Positions 22,914-31,912 of a DNA stretch of 39,934 nt are shown one piece after another. How positions within the stretch are numbered: the first letter of the stretch is position 1; each line of letters begins with the position of its first letter. The translations under genes and the position numbers were made by a program. Below the pieces are notes generated by a model. That model worked only from the letters and a program-made list of their open reading frames with translations. It did not search any database and was not told where the DNA came from. Origin of the DNA: Rikenellaceae bacterium (lineage in GTDB: Bacteria; Bacteroidota; Bacteroidia; Bacteroidales; Rikenellaceae); the NCBI GenBank assembly GCA_031262465.1, contig JAISHQ010000117.1, positions 1 to 39,934 on the forward strand, in the 5' to 3' direction.

Positions 22914-24293
22914 ATGGAATTTTCTCACGTATATTTTGTTGGCATCGGCGGCATCGGCATGAGCGCGATTGCCCGCTATTTTCACCATGCCGGGAAGCTG
23001 GTCGCCGGGTACGATCGGACGGCCACGCCGCTGACCCGCGAGTTAGAGAGCGAGGGGATCGCCGTGCATTACAGCGACGACACGGCGCTGATTCCCACCC
23101 CGTTCCGCGATAAATCGCACACGTTAGTGGTCTACACCCCGGCCATTCCGGTCGATCACACGGAGCTTGTGTGGTTTCGCCGCGAGGGCTTCGAGTTGGT
23201 TAAACGCTCGCAGGTGTTGGGGGTGATTGCCCGCGATAAAAGGGTGATGGCCGTGGCCGGAACCCACGGCAAAACGACCGTGACCACCATGACCGCCTGG
23301 TTCAACCGCGTGATTACCGGGGGCGGAAGTGCCTTTTTAGGGGGCATCTCCAAAAATTTTGACAGCAATTTGGTCTTGGGCGACGGCGATCGGTTGGCGG
23401 TCGAGGCCGACGAGTTCGACCGCTCTTTCCTGCAACTCTACCCCGATGTGGCGGTCATCACGGCGGTCGATGCCGACCACCTCGACATTTACGGCGATTA
23501 TGCTTCGGTTCGGGCCGCTTTTTCGGCCTTTGCCTCGCAAATCAAGCCCGGCGGGGCGCTGGTGTTGAAAAATAGCGTTGAGATCGACCTGCCGCAGGAG
23601 GGTTTGACGGTTTACCGCTATGGGTATGATACGCCCTGCGATTTTTACGCCCGAAACGTCCGGATGATTGAGGGCGGCTCCGCTCTGTTCGATTTGGTCT
23701 GCCCCGATCGGGTCGTGGCCGATTGCCATACGGGCATTCCGGGCTGGGTCAATGTGGAAAATACGATCGCCGCCGCCGCGTTGGTTTGGTGTGCCGGAGG
23801 CTTTGACGACGACCGGCTTCGGGAGGCGATCGCCTCGTTTCGGGGGGTTCGGCGCCGCTTCGATTTTTACCTCAACACCCCGCAGATTGTCTACATGGAC
23901 GACTATGCTCACCACCCCGAGGAGCTTCGGGCGGCCATTACCTCGCTCCGGGGAATGTTCCCCGGGCGGACGCTGACCGTGCTTTTTCAGCCTCATCTCT
24001 ATACCCGCACACGCGATTTCGCGGCGGAATTTGCCGCCTCGCTCTCGCTGGCCGACCGGGTGTTGCTCCTGCCGATCTATCCGGCGCGGGAACTTCCGAT
24101 CGAGGGGGTTAATTCAGAAATGCTTCTCCGTCAGATTACTGTGCCCCACAGCCTGATTCAAAAAGAAGAAATTCTGCCCTTTGTCCAGACGGCCGATCTC
24201 GATGTGTTAGTCACCTTCGGGGCGGGAGACATCGACACCTTTTGTGAGCCTATCGCGCAGGAATTGCGTGAAAAATACGCCATTCGCCCATGA
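22914..24293 (+). CDS. murC: UDP-N-acetylmuramate-L-alanine ligase
   Basis: The 459-residue protein joins L-alanine to UDP-N-acetylmuramate, the first step of the peptidoglycan peptide stem. It begins with the Mur-ligase Rossmann motif VYFVGIGGIGMSAIA, has the ATP loop GTHGKTT at 116-122, VEADEFDRSFL, DADHLDIYGD, the C-terminal MDDYAHHPEEL and FQPHLYTRT, all in the usual order. The open frame starts nine codons earlier, but the ATG at 22914 fits the family and the promoter distance. It overlaps ftsQ by 4 nt. Confidence 0.96.
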   Translation: MEFSHVYFVGIGGIGMSAIARYFHHAGKLVAGYDRTATPLTRELESEGIAVHYSDDTALIPTPFRDKSHTLVVYTPAIPVDHTELVWFRREGFELVKRSQVLGVIARDKRVMAVAGTHGKTTVTTMTAWFNRVITGGGSAFLGGISKNFDSNLVLGDGDRLAVEADEFDRSFLQLYPDVAVITAVDADHLDIYGDYASVRAAFSAFASQIKPGGALVLKNSVEIDLPQEGLTVYRYGYDTPCDFYARNVRMIEGGSALFDLVCPDRVVADCHTGIPGWVNVENTIAAAALVWCAGGFDDDRLREAIASFRGVRRRFDFYLNTPQIVYMDDYAHHPEELRAAITSLRGMFPGRTLTVLFQPHLYTRTRDFAAEFAASLSLADRVLLLPIYPARELPIEGVNSEMLLRQITVPHSLIQKEEILPFVQTADLDVLVTFGAGDIDTFCEPIAQELREKYAIRP

Positions 24294-25099
24294 ATCAACG
24301 GTTGAAAATAGCCCTGAACGTGACGCTTTGGGTGGCCTTGGCGGCCTATCTGATCGTGGCGGCGGGCTATTGTTCGCGCCAAAACGCCGACCGCCTCTGC
24401 ACGGGACTGAACATCACCGTGCAAGATAGCAACCGCTTGGGGCTGGTTACTCGCGAGTCGGTTCGCGGGATTTTGGTGAACCAACGGATGCGCCTGACCG
24501 GTGCAAGGCTCGATTCGATCAACCTCTTAGCGGTCGAACAGGCGATCCTTGCCAGCCCGGCCATTGCTCGCGCGCGGGTCTACGCCTCGATGGACGGCAA
24601 ATTGAACATCGAAGTCGAGCAACGCGAGCCTATCGTCCGGGTACAGACCGAAAACGGATACCGCTTCTACCTGAGCGCAGACGGCACGGTGATCCCCCTG
24701 CAAACGGCGCGGTTCATCGACCTGCCGATCGTCACCGGCGCGCCGCAACTCCCTTTCGGCACTGAATTTGCCGGGAGGATTCCCTGGGCCACCGAAGCCG
24801 AAAAAAAATCGGACGAAAAGAGCCTTTTCTTATGGAATCTGATTAATTTTGTAGAATATCTACAACAGGACGATTTTTGGAGCGATCAGGTGGTTCAGAT
24901 CAATGTTTTGGCCGATAACGAAGTGGAGCTGATCCCCCGCCTCGGACGAAGCGTCATTCGGTTGGGCGGGTTGGACGAATACGATGCCAAGTTGGATAAA
25001 TTGTTGAAGTTCTACACCAAAGGCCTGCGTTACGAGGGGTGGGACAAATACGCCACGATCGACCTGCGGTACCGGGGGCAAGTGGTTTGCTCGATTTAA
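24290..25099 (+). CDS. ftsQ: Cell division protein FtsQ/DivIB
   Basis: The 269-residue protein has a short cytoplasmic start, one membrane helix (about 9-27) and a periplasmic part with the FtsQ beta-domain region (ARVYASMDGKLNIEVEQREPIVRVQTENGYRFYLSADGTVIPL), which is the POTRA-like start and the beta domain. It links early and late divisome proteins. Its place between murC and ftsA, with ATGA overlap to murC, is diagnostic since the family is poorly conserved. Confidence 0.9.
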   Translation: MNQRLKIALNVTLWVALAAYLIVAAGYCSRQNADRLCTGLNITVQDSNRLGLVTRESVRGILVNQRMRLTGARLDSINLLAVEQAILASPAIARARVYASMDGKLNIEVEQREPIVRVQTENGYRFYLSADGTVIPLQTARFIDLPIVTGAPQLPFGTEFAGRIPWATEAEKKSDEKSLFLWNLINFVEYLQQDDFWSDQVVQINVLADNEVELIPRLGRSVIRLGGLDEYDAKLDKLLKFYTKGLRYEGWDKYATIDLRYRGQVVCSI

Positions 25100-25128
25100 A
25101 AAAAAAGGAAGCTGAAAAGTATATATTT

Positions 25129-26580
25129 ATGGAGAAAAGCGAAAATTTTGTTGCGATAGACCTCGGGACTTCGAAAGTCGTCACGCTGGTGGGGCGGAAG
25201 GCGGCGGACGGAAAGGCCGAAATCCTCTCCTGTTCGATACACGACTCACTGTCGGGCATTGTCCGGGGCGAGATCAAGAACATCGAGCAGGTCTCTTTGG
25301 CACTGAAAGAGACCATCGACAACATCGAGAAGGAATCAGGCATCTCCATCCGTCAAGCGTGGGTCGGCATCTCCGGCCAGCACATCAAGACCCTGCGCCA
25401 TTCGGGCTATATCTTCATCGAAAACAACGACGGCGAGGTGCGCCAGCGCGACGTACAGCGGCTCAACGATAGTATGAACAACATCCAGCTCCCGTTGGGC
25501 GAAACCATCCTGCACATCCTGCCGCAGGAATACCGCTTGGACGACGAACCGGACGTGCGCGAGCCGGTCGGCATGATCGGCAACAAGTTAGAGGCCTCGT
25601 TCCACATCGTCACCAGCGATAAGGCGACTGTCGGGCTTGTCGACAAAACCCTCGCCAAACACAACATTACAGTCTCCGGTCGGGTGCTGACCCCGTTGGC
25701 CGCCGCCGAAGCGGTACTTATCCCCGATGAAAAGGAGTTGGGGGTCTGCTTGGTCGACATCGGAGGCGGAACAACGAGCCTCTGCATCTACCACGACAAC
25801 ATCATCCGCCACACCGGGATCATCCCCCTGGGCGGCAATATCATCAACAAGGACATCCGTTCCTACGGCATTTTAGAACGCAAGGTCGAGAGCCTGAAGG
25901 TCAAATTCGGCGGCGCGGTCGGGGCGATGGAACAGGCCGACAAATTCATCACCATTCCGGGGCTGAGTGCCCGCGACCCGAAAGAGATTTCGTGCCGCAA
26001 CTTGGCCTCGATCATCGAGGCGCGCCTGTTGGACATCATCGACAGCGTCAACCACGAGATCAAGCGCGCCGGATACGAAAACCGCTTGGGCGCAGGCATT
26101 GTGCTGACCGGCGGAACGGCCCTGACCCGCAACATCGACGTGCTGTTTAAAAACCATACCGGTTACGACGTTCGGGTGGCCATCCCCGACCCTTATGTGA
26201 CCGATGAGAGCCTCGAATTGGTTCACTCTCCGATCTATTCGGTGGCTGTGGGCCTGCTGTTGAAGGCCCTCGGGCTGGGCGATAAGCCGCGTGGAGCGGC
26301 GGCGCGCCCGTTGGTTCAATCGGCCACGGCGACGGTTCAGCGGTCGGGGCAACCTCTCGAAGAGCGCACCAAACCCAAAACCGATCCGGAGGAGACCAAA
26401 ACATCGCCTCGCCGCTGGAGCGAATTGGCCGACACCCGTCGGAATGAAGCGAAAGAGCCTCCCTTTGAACCCGAAGAAGAAGAGCCGGAGGTTGAAAAAC
26501 CCAAAAAAGGCGGCTTTTTCTTTCGGATCAAAGAGCGGCTGACCAACACGTTCGACGTGATTGACGAAGACATAGAATAA
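25129..26580 (+). CDS. ftsA: Cell division protein FtsA
   Basis: The 483-residue protein is an actin-fold ATPase that tethers FtsZ to the membrane. The phosphate motifs are AIDLGTSKVVTLVG at the start and VDIGGGTTSLCIYHD in the middle; GIVLTGGTALTRNID near the end of the fold binds adenosine. After about residue 390 there is a Pro/Glu-rich linker, then GGFFFRIKERLTNTF, a likely amphipathic membrane-targeting helix, and an acidic tail. I chose the ATG at 25129, preceded by AAAAAGGAAG; the open frame upstream lies in the 3' end of ftsQ. Confidence 0.96.
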   Translation: MEKSENFVAIDLGTSKVVTLVGRKAADGKAEILSCSIHDSLSGIVRGEIKNIEQVSLALKETIDNIEKESGISIRQAWVGISGQHIKTLRHSGYIFIENNDGEVRQRDVQRLNDSMNNIQLPLGETILHILPQEYRLDDEPDVREPVGMIGNKLEASFHIVTSDKATVGLVDKTLAKHNITVSGRVLTPLAAAEAVLIPDEKELGVCLVDIGGGTTSLCIYHDNIIRHTGIIPLGGNIINKDIRSYGILERKVESLKVKFGGAVGAMEQADKFITIPGLSARDPKEISCRNLASIIEARLLDIIDSVNHEIKRAGYENRLGAGIVLTGGTALTRNIDVLFKNHTGYDVRVAIPDPYVTDESLELVHSPIYSVAVGLLLKALGLGDKPRGAAARPLVQSATATVQRSGQPLEERTKPKTDPEETKTSPRRWSELADTRRNEAKEPPFEPEEEEPEVEKPKKGGFFFRIKERLTNTFDVIDEDIE

Positions 26581-26591
26581 CAACAAGTTAT

Positions 26592-28067
26592 ATGACAAAT
26601 ATCATTGATTTCCATTTGCCGCAGGCAACGCCCTCGATCATCATGGTTGCCGGCGTGGGCGGCGGAGGCAGTAACGCGGTCAACCACATGTATCACCTCG
26701 GCATCACAGACGTGAGCTTCATGGTGTGCAACACCGATATACAGGCCCTGAACCGAAGCCAGATTCCGATCAAGGTGGTTTTGGGCGAATCGCTGACCCA
26801 GGGGCTGGGCGCGGGCAACAAACCCGAAAGGGGACGGGCCGCCGCCGAGGAGAGTTACGATCAGATCGTCGAAATTTTCCAAAAACACGGCACCCGCATG
26901 GTCTTTGTCACCGCCGGAATGGGCGGCGGCACCGGTACCGGCGCGGCTCCGGTGATTGCCAAAGCGGCGCGCGATTTGGGCATTTTGACCATCGCCATCG
27001 TCACCATTCCCTTCAAAACCGAGGGACGCAAACGCTTCAATCAGGCGTTGGAGGGCATCGAAGAGATTCGCAAATACGTCGACTCGCTGCTGGTCATCAA
27101 CAACGAAAACATCCTGGAGATGCACGGCCAATTGGTGCTTTCCGAAGCTTTCGGTCAGGCCGACGATATTTTGGCCACCGCCGCCAAAGGGATCGCCGAG
27201 ATCATCACCGGCAACAGCTACATCAACGTCGACTTTGCCGATGTGCAAACCGTCATGAAGGAGAGCGGCGTGGCTCTGATGGGGTCGGCGCAGGCCGGTG
27301 GAGAAAATCGTGCCGACGAGGCCGTGCGCGCCGCGCTGGCTTCGCCCCTGCTGAACCATCAGGACATCTCCGGAGCGCGGAATATCCTGCTCAATATCAC
27401 TTCGGGAGCCAAAGAAATCACCTTAGAGGAGACCTACCGGATTACCGATTATGTACAGGAGAAAACCGGCTATGTGGCCGACTTGATCTGGGGAGCAGGC
27501 AAGGACGATTCGCTGGGCGACGAAATCAAGGTGACGATCATTGCCACCGGATACGACAACAGCTCGGTCGAGGATTTTTTGGAAGAGTCCCGCGAGGCGG
27601 GAGCCAAGCGTTTCGACCGCCAACGCCAAACCGAGGAGGAGACTGAAACGCAGGCCGAAGAAACGACTTCGCCCGAGGATACAGCCGATGCACCGGAAAC
27701 GGTCGCTGCCGAAACGCCGAAAAAGAGCTATCCGGTCATCGAACCCGAACAACCGTTCCGTCCCCGGCCTCGTCCGGAGGGTGTGGTCTCCGTTCAATCT
27801 CGTTCGGGAGTCGCAGGCCGCTCGACGGTGGTCGCCGACAACGATTCGGGTTATATCGTGGTCGAACGCCAAGAAACTCCAGCGGTTGCTCAAGAGGAGA
27901 ATGCGATTAATTACGACGAATTGGAGCGCAGTCCGGCGTGGTTGCGCCGCAAAATGACCTTTGCCGATACCGCCTCCGACGAAAAAGGAGCCTCCCGCGT
28001 CACCCTGAAAGAGGACTCCAAAAAACAGGACAAACCCCAACCGCCGAACGGCGACCTGTTCGACTAA
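26592..28067 (+). CDS. ftsZ: Cell division GTPase FtsZ
   Basis: The 491-residue tubulin-fold GTPase polymerises into the Z-ring. Seen: [15 protein letters not shown] near the N-terminus, CNTDIQAL, the tubulin signature GGGTGTG at 111-117, and the T7 loop [11 protein letters not shown] that catalyses GTP hydrolysis of the neighbouring subunit. After the conserved core (to about 325) there is a long linker rich in Glu, Pro and Arg and an acidic C-terminal peptide ending NGDLFD, which fits the Bacteroidota FtsZ tail that binds FtsA. It follows ftsA by 11 nt and ends before a strong hairpin. Confidence 0.97.
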   Translation: MTNIIDFHLPQATPSIIMVAGVGGGGSNAVNHMYHLGITDVSFMVCNTDIQALNRSQIPIKVVLGESLTQGLGAGNKPERGRAAAEESYDQIVEIFQKHGTRMVFVTAGMGGGTGTGAAPVIAKAARDLGILTIAIVTIPFKTEGRKRFNQALEGIEEIRKYVDSLLVINNENILEMHGQLVLSEAFGQADDILATAAKGIAEIITGNSYINVDFADVQTVMKESGVALMGSAQAGGENRADEAVRAALASPLLNHQDISGARNILLNITSGAKEITLEETYRITDYVQEKTGYVADLIWGAGKDDSLGDEIKVTIIATGYDNSSVEDFLEESREAGAKRFDRQRQTEEETETQAEETTSPEDTADAPETVAAETPKKSYPVIEPEQPFRPRPRPEGVVSVQSRSGVAGRSTVVADNDSGYIVVERQETPAVAQEENAINYDELERSPAWLRRKMTFADTASDEKGASRVTLKEDSKKQDKPQPPNGDLFD

Positions 28068-28109
28068 CAGCGGGTGGGCGTGACTGCGCAGGATACATGA
28101 AGCCCAAAC

Positions 28110-28154
28110 AGCATAACGCCCCCTCGGTTTTTTAAACCGAGGGGGCGTTATGCT
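28110..28154. terminator. Bidirectional terminator between ftsZ and the POT gene
   Basis: A 21-bp perfect stem with a 3-nt T loop: the left arm starts AGCATAACGCCCCC and the right arm ends GGGGGCGTTATGCT. It lacks a long T run after the stem, but its strength and its place between two convergent genes suggest it stops both. Confidence 0.75.
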
Positions 28155-28171
28155 GAAAGAACAAATTCAGA

Positions 28172-29710
28172 CTATCGGGCGACCCGTTCCAGCCACTTCA
28201 CCATAGCCAGCATGGCTCCCATCGAGAGGGCGCAGGCGCAAACGAAGACCAGCCAAGTTCCCCAAAGCGGGAGCGACTCGTAGAAGAATCCGCCGACCAT
28301 CACCAACAGGTTGCCGACCGCTGTGGCCGCCAACCAACACCCCTGCATCAATCCCTGCAAATGGGGCGGGGCAACTTTCGAAACGAACGAAAGCCCGAGC
28401 GGACTGATAAACAATTCGGCGATGGTCAGAATGAAATAGGTTCCGGTCAACAGCCACGGCGTGACGCGCATCGCGTTGCTTAGCCCTCCCATCGCTTCGC
28501 GGGCGGCCGCGTCGGGCAACCCCACCGAACCCAACATCATCAGAATATAGGCCAGCGCGGCGATTCCCATACCGATCGCGATCTTGCGCGGGGTCGAAGG
28601 TTCTTTGCCCCGCCGCCGCAATGCGGCAAACAGGCCGATGATCGGGAAGGTCAGCAGGACGACCAACACCGGATTGACCGACTGGAAGACCTCTGCACCC
28701 TGAATCCGGGTAAAACCTAAATCGAGGTCGATGCGGCTTAAATCGGTATAATCGCGGGCAAAATAGGTCAGTGTCGCACCGTTTTGGTGGAAGGAGAACC
28801 AGAAGAAAATCACAACGGCAAAGACCGCGAACAGGGCGTAAATCCGTTGTTTGATCTCTTTCGTGTCCATCGTGGGAGCCGCCGTTCCGTCGGCCGCGTT
28901 TGCCTCGACGGCTTTTTTGGTCGAAGGGTCGGGCAATTTATTTTGATTAAAAAGGAAGATCATCAGCGAAACAGCCATCAGCACAACCGCCGCAATAAAG
29001 GCATAGTGAAATCCGGTGGTAAAGGCACTCAGGTAATCGGCGGCAAAGGCATTCAGGTCGGAGACCGGAGTGCGGCTCACCTCGCTGGCCATCTCCGTAA
29101 AACGCCCCATGGCCGTCGGCTCGATCGAACCCTGAAGGAATTGGTGGGCATACTTGGGCAGGTCGGCGTTGTAGAGAAAACCGTGCGATTGCAACGACCA
29201 GTTGCGGATTCCCACCGCGATAAACGGGGCGAACAGCGCGCCGATGTTGATGAACATATAGAAGATCTGAAAGCCGGTATCCCGTTTTTCGGCGTACCGA
29301 GGGTCGTCGTACATCTGGCCGACGACGGCTTGTAGATTCCCCTTGAAAAACCCATTGCCTAAGGCGATGATCAGCAACCCCAAGCAGGTGAGCGTCAACA
29401 TCAACCCCATTTGGGAGACCGGCGTGGCGGTGGGGATCGCGATCAGGGCATAGCCCGTCATCATCAGCAAAAGCCCCCAGACGATCGTCCGTTTGTACCG
29501 CTGTGTCCGGTCGGCGATCACCCCGCCCACCAGAGCCAACACATAAATCAGCGCATAGAAAATCGAATAGATGACTAACGCTTGGGCATCGGTAAGCCCG
29601 AATTTCGACGCCAAAAAGAGCGTCAGAATCGCCATCATGATGTAAAAACCGAAGCGTTCGCCCATGTTGGAGAGCGCCGCACCGATCAGTCCTTTGGGAT
29701 GTCCTTTCAT
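28172..29710 (-). CDS. POT family proton-coupled peptide transporter
   Basis: The 512-residue protein has the POT signature: NMGERFGFYIMMAILTLFL in helix 1 (the ExxER-type motif), then GGVIADRTQRYKRT in the loop and FFKGNLQAVVGQMYDD, and FSFHQNGATLTYF in the second half. It has 12-14 membrane helices. POT proteins import di- and tripeptides with protons. With OPT and PepT it is the second peptide uptake route in this window. The gene stands alone between the ftsZ terminator and tRNA-Cys; no clear TAnnTTTG box was found. Confidence 0.92.
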   Translation of the reverse strand: MKGHPKGLIGAALSNMGERFGFYIMMAILTLFLASKFGLTDAQALVIYSIFYALIYVLALVGGVIADRTQRYKRTIVWGLLLMMTGYALIAIPTATPVSQMGLMLTLTCLGLLIIALGNGFFKGNLQAVVGQMYDDPRYAEKRDTGFQIFYMFINIGALFAPFIAVGIRNWSLQSHGFLYNADLPKYAHQFLQGSIEPTAMGRFTEMASEVSRTPVSDLNAFAADYLSAFTTGFHYAFIAAVVLMAVSLMIFLFNQNKLPDPSTKKAVEANAADGTAAPTMDTKEIKQRIYALFAVFAVVIFFWFSFHQNGATLTYFARDYTDLSRIDLDLGFTRIQGAEVFQSVNPVLVVLLTFPIIGLFAALRRRGKEPSTPRKIAIGMGIAALAYILMMLGSVGLPDAAAREAMGGLSNAMRVTPWLLTGTYFILTIAELFISPLGLSFVSKVAPPHLQGLMQGCWLAATAVGNLLVMVGGFFYESLPLWGTWLVFVCACALSMGAMLAMVKWLERVAR

Positions 29711-29776
29711 TGTGTTATCGTTTTAAATGTCCTAAGTAAACCGAAAATTACTGATTTTTGAGCTATTCCCCAAATG

Positions 29777-29825
29777 AAAAATGTCTTCTGACGCGCAACA
29801 TTAGGGGGCATCAAAAGACATTTTC
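29777..29825 (-). terminator. Probable terminator of the tRNA-Cys transcript
   Basis: On the minus strand AAAATGTCTT and AAGACATTTTT pair around a ~25-nt loop, with a T run at the end. It lies a few bases after the mature tRNA 3' end. Confidence 0.65.
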
Positions 29826-29831
29826 CTGAGG

Positions 29832-29902
29832 AGGTTCAGAGCGGACTCGAACCGCTGTACGAGGTTTTGCAGACCTCTGCCTGACCACTCGGCCACTGAA
29901 CC
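29832..29902 (-). tRNA. tRNA-Cys (GCA)
   Basis: Read on the minus strand, the acceptor stem GGTTCAG/CTGAACC, D arm GCCGAGTGGTCAGGC, anticodon stem GAGGT/ACCTC with loop CTGCAAA (anticodon GCA), a 4-nt variable loop and T arm AGCGG-TTCGAGT-CCGCT fold perfectly. The discriminator base is T, as expected for tRNA-Cys. CCA is not encoded (CCT follows). It has a promoter at 29955-29984. Confidence 0.97.
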
Positions 29903-29954
29903 ATTTACTTGGGGAGAGCTTGTTTGGAATATTCCGCCGAAACTCTTCGGAGTG

Positions 29955-29984
29955 CAAAGATAATCGTTTTTTTTGAATGAACAA
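29955..29984 (-). promoter_or_regulatory. Promoter of tRNA-Cys
   Basis: On the minus strand TTG (29982-29984), 19 nt, TATCTTTG (29955-29962): a near-ideal Bacteroidota promoter, 52 nt before the mature 5' end. Confidence 0.8.
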
Positions 29985-30087
29985 CACGTTGTCGGTTTGC
30001 TTCACGTCCAACGCATTTAAATTTTAAAGAGGTGGCAGTGGCAAAATATCATATCGTATGTAATGTTTTTCGTTATCAAAGAGTAAA

Positions 30088-30260
30088 ACCCTGTAAAGGC
30101 GCAATAATGACCTACCACCTCCTCTTTGCTTATCAGCAAAGGTGCTCCTCCTTCGGGGAAGGAGGAGATACTTTTCTTAATAAACTTCAACAGAGAAAGT
30201 CCCCTCCTTCTCCGAAGGAGGGGTGGCACGAAGTGACGGGGTGGTAGGTTTTTACAGGTT
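30088..30260. repeat. CCTACCACC repeat element, copy 2, within an outer inverted repeat
   Basis: The element proper runs 30111-30248 with ends CCTACCACC / GGTGGTAGG, and holds small end hairpins, CTCCTCCTTC/GAAGGAGGAG, an A-rich spacer and CCCCTCCTTC/GAAGGAGGGG, in the reverse order of the copy at 6649-6781. Outside it, CCTGTAAA (30090 region) and TTTACAGG (30251 region) form a further inverted repeat. The 554-bp stretch between tRNA-Cys and rpmH has no gene; the bases 29985-30087 and 30261-30356 show nothing I can name. Confidence 0.75.
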
Positions 30261-30356
30261 TTCAGCCAGAATTTCTATTTTCACAGCGTGTTCCACCTAC
30301 TTTTTACATTACCCCAAAATTCAAATGCGTGGGACGTGTTAATTTTGCAAAAAATT

Positions 30357-30386
30357 TTGCGGAAATAAAAAACCATCGTATATTTG
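30357..30386 (+). promoter_or_regulatory. Promoter of rpmH
   Basis: TTG (30357-30359), 19 nt, TATATTTG (30379-30386). Both boxes and the spacing are ideal. The leader is 64-70 nt. Confidence 0.8.
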
Positions 30387-30456
30387 CACTCCCTAACGCT
30401 CAGCCGTCAGGGAAAATACCGAAATCGAAAAATAAACAAGATAAAGATAGAACGCC

Positions 30457-30618
30457 ATGAAAAGAACTTTTCAGCCGTCGCAACGCAAACGAGTGAACAA
30501 ACACGGGTTCCGTGAACGGATGTCGACTCCGAACGGACGTCGCGTACTGGCCGCCCGTCGCGCCAAAGGACGGAAAAAATTGACCGTATCGGACGAAGCG
30601 CGCGCGCGTATCCATTAA
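30457..30618 (+). CDS. rpmH: 50S ribosomal protein L34
   Basis: A 53-residue, very basic protein, [20 protein letters not shown] at the start and the conserved [20 protein letters not shown] in the middle, is plainly L34, slightly longer than the 44-46 residues of many bacteria because of a C-terminal tail [11 protein letters not shown]. It is part of the large ribosomal subunit. It has its own strong promoter and a terminator 22 nt after the stop. No rnpA or dnaA gene is adjacent, unlike in many other phyla. Confidence 0.97.
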   Translation: MKRTFQPSQRKRVNKHGFRERMSTPNGRRVLAARRAKGRKKLTVSDEARARIH

Positions 30619-30639
30619 TATCGTTCGCTTACTGCTATA

Positions 30640-30669
30640 AGCCACTCCTCTCCGGGGTGGCTTTTTTTA
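30640..30669 (+). terminator. Rho-independent terminator of rpmH
   Basis: GCCACTCC and GGGGTGGC pair (one G-T pair) around a short loop, followed by seven Ts. Confidence 0.88.
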
Positions 30670-30795
30670 TTGGAGTTCCTCAGCATTTCAAAAGACTGCG
30701 TTACGCTCCTTCGTGAAAATGCTCGTGTACCTTTAGTACACTGTGCTTTTCCCTCGGTCGCAAGCCTTGTCTTTTGAACGCTGAGAAGCTCCAAT
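30669..30795 (+). repeat. Long-hairpin repeat (~127 bp), copy 3
   Basis: The ends are ATTGGAG/CTCCAAT with inner arms CTCAGC/GCTGAG; the core shares ACTGCGTTACGCTCC and CGGTCGCAAGCCTTGTC with copies 1 and 2. It begins at the last bases of the rpmH terminator T run and ends 41 nt before the HAD gene. Confidence 0.8.
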
Positions 30796-30810
30796 ATGAT
30801 TAAAAATCGT

Positions 30811-30818
30811 TATCTTTA
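30811..30818 (+). promoter_or_regulatory. Weak -7 box upstream of the HAD phosphatase gene
   Basis: TATCTTTA differs from TAnnTTTG in the last base and lies 18 nt before the ATG at 30837. It follows the repeat by 15 nt. Confidence 0.4.
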
Positions 30819-30836
30819 AGGCCTGAACTCGAAGCT

Positions 30837-31682
30837 ATGGCAAAGACAAAAATAACCGTTGCGCTGGTCTATGATTTTGACGGGACACTGTCGCCCGGCA
30901 ATATGCAGGAGTATGACTTTATCCCGTCGGTGGGCAAAAAAAACGAAGAATTTTGGGCGCTGAGCAACGAAAAGGCGCGCCGCGAGGATGCCGACCCGAT
31001 TTTGGTCTACCTCTGGAACATGATCCGCGAGGCGCAGATCAACGAAATTCCCGTGCGCCGGGAGGATTTTCACCGCAGTGGCCAAAAAATACGGCTCTTC
31101 GAGGGGGTGCAGGAGTGGTTCGGGCGGATCAACGCCTATGCCGCCGCCAAAGGAATTGTCACCGAACATTACATCAACTCCTCGGGCATCCGGGAGATGA
31201 TCGAGGGCACCTCGATCGCCGGGGAGTTCAAACACATCTATGCCTGCTCGTTTCTGTACGATGCTAACGGAGTGGCGGTCTGGCCGGGGGTGGCGGTCAA
31301 TTACACGAACAAGACCCAGTTCATGTTCAAGATCAACAAGGGCATCGAGGAGGTTTTCGACAGCCAGCGCATCAACCAATATGTGCCCGAGGAGGAGCGT
31401 CCTGTTCCGTTCAAACACATCATCTATTTCGGAGACGGAACGACCGACATCCCCTGCATGAAATTGGTACGCGAAAAAGGCGGCCATTCGATCGCGGTCT
31501 ATAACCCGGACGAACGGGAGAAAAAGCAGGAACGGATGCAGAAGCTGATCGACGAAAACCGCGTCAGTTACGTCTGCGGAGCCGATTACCGGGCCGATGC
31601 CGGGCTGGATCGCTTAGTTAAGCGGATTATTGATAAAATCGAGGCGGACAGCCTGTTAGATGACCTCGCAGGGGTAAGATAA
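30837..31682 (+). CDS. HAD superfamily phosphatase (phosphoserine phosphatase-like)
   Basis: The 281-residue protein has the four HAD motifs: DFDGT at 13-17 (nucleophile and acid Asp), a serine motif in INSSGIREM, a lysine near YTNKTQ, and FGDGTTDIP for magnesium. A helical cap lies between motifs I and II. The family resembles the PSPase-like HAD group found in Bacteroidota; the substrate is not known. It has a poor -7 box and a terminator after it, so it is probably a single gene. Confidence 0.85.
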   Translation: MAKTKITVALVYDFDGTLSPGNMQEYDFIPSVGKKNEEFWALSNEKARREDADPILVYLWNMIREAQINEIPVRREDFHRSGQKIRLFEGVQEWFGRINAYAAAKGIVTEHYINSSGIREMIEGTSIAGEFKHIYACSFLYDANGVAVWPGVAVNYTNKTQFMFKINKGIEEVFDSQRINQYVPEEERPVPFKHIIYFGDGTTDIPCMKLVREKGGHSIAVYNPDEREKKQERMQKLIDENRVSYVCGADYRADAGLDRLVKRIIDKIEADSLLDDLAGVR

Positions 31683-31738
31683 TCTACACCCCACTGCCGG
31701 GTTCGGACTTCGCCCGATTGGGAAATACCCCTTTTCGA

Positions 31739-31771
31739 CCCTTTTAGCTTTTTGAGCCGAAAGGGTTTTTA
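31739..31771 (+). terminator. Terminator after the HAD phosphatase gene
   Basis: CCCTTTTAGCT and GAGCCGAAAGGG pair with a two-base mismatch around TTTT, followed by a T run. It lies 57 nt after the stop. Confidence 0.7.
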
Positions 31772-31912
31772 GTATTTCACGGAGGGGAATAAAGATGTTT
31801 ATTTTTATACGTTTTAATTATTTTTTAATTACTTTTTATTGGTTTTCAAATGCCCTGCTGGCTTTTCTATCGAATTTTTTGTACTTTTAGGCTCTATTTT
31901 TTCGACCGAACT

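Noticed and set aside
18878-30795. CRISPR array or insertion sequence as the origin of the repeats
   Set aside because: Copies are far apart, not evenly spaced, have no spacers and no cas genes; none encodes a transposase. Non-autonomous elements remain possible.
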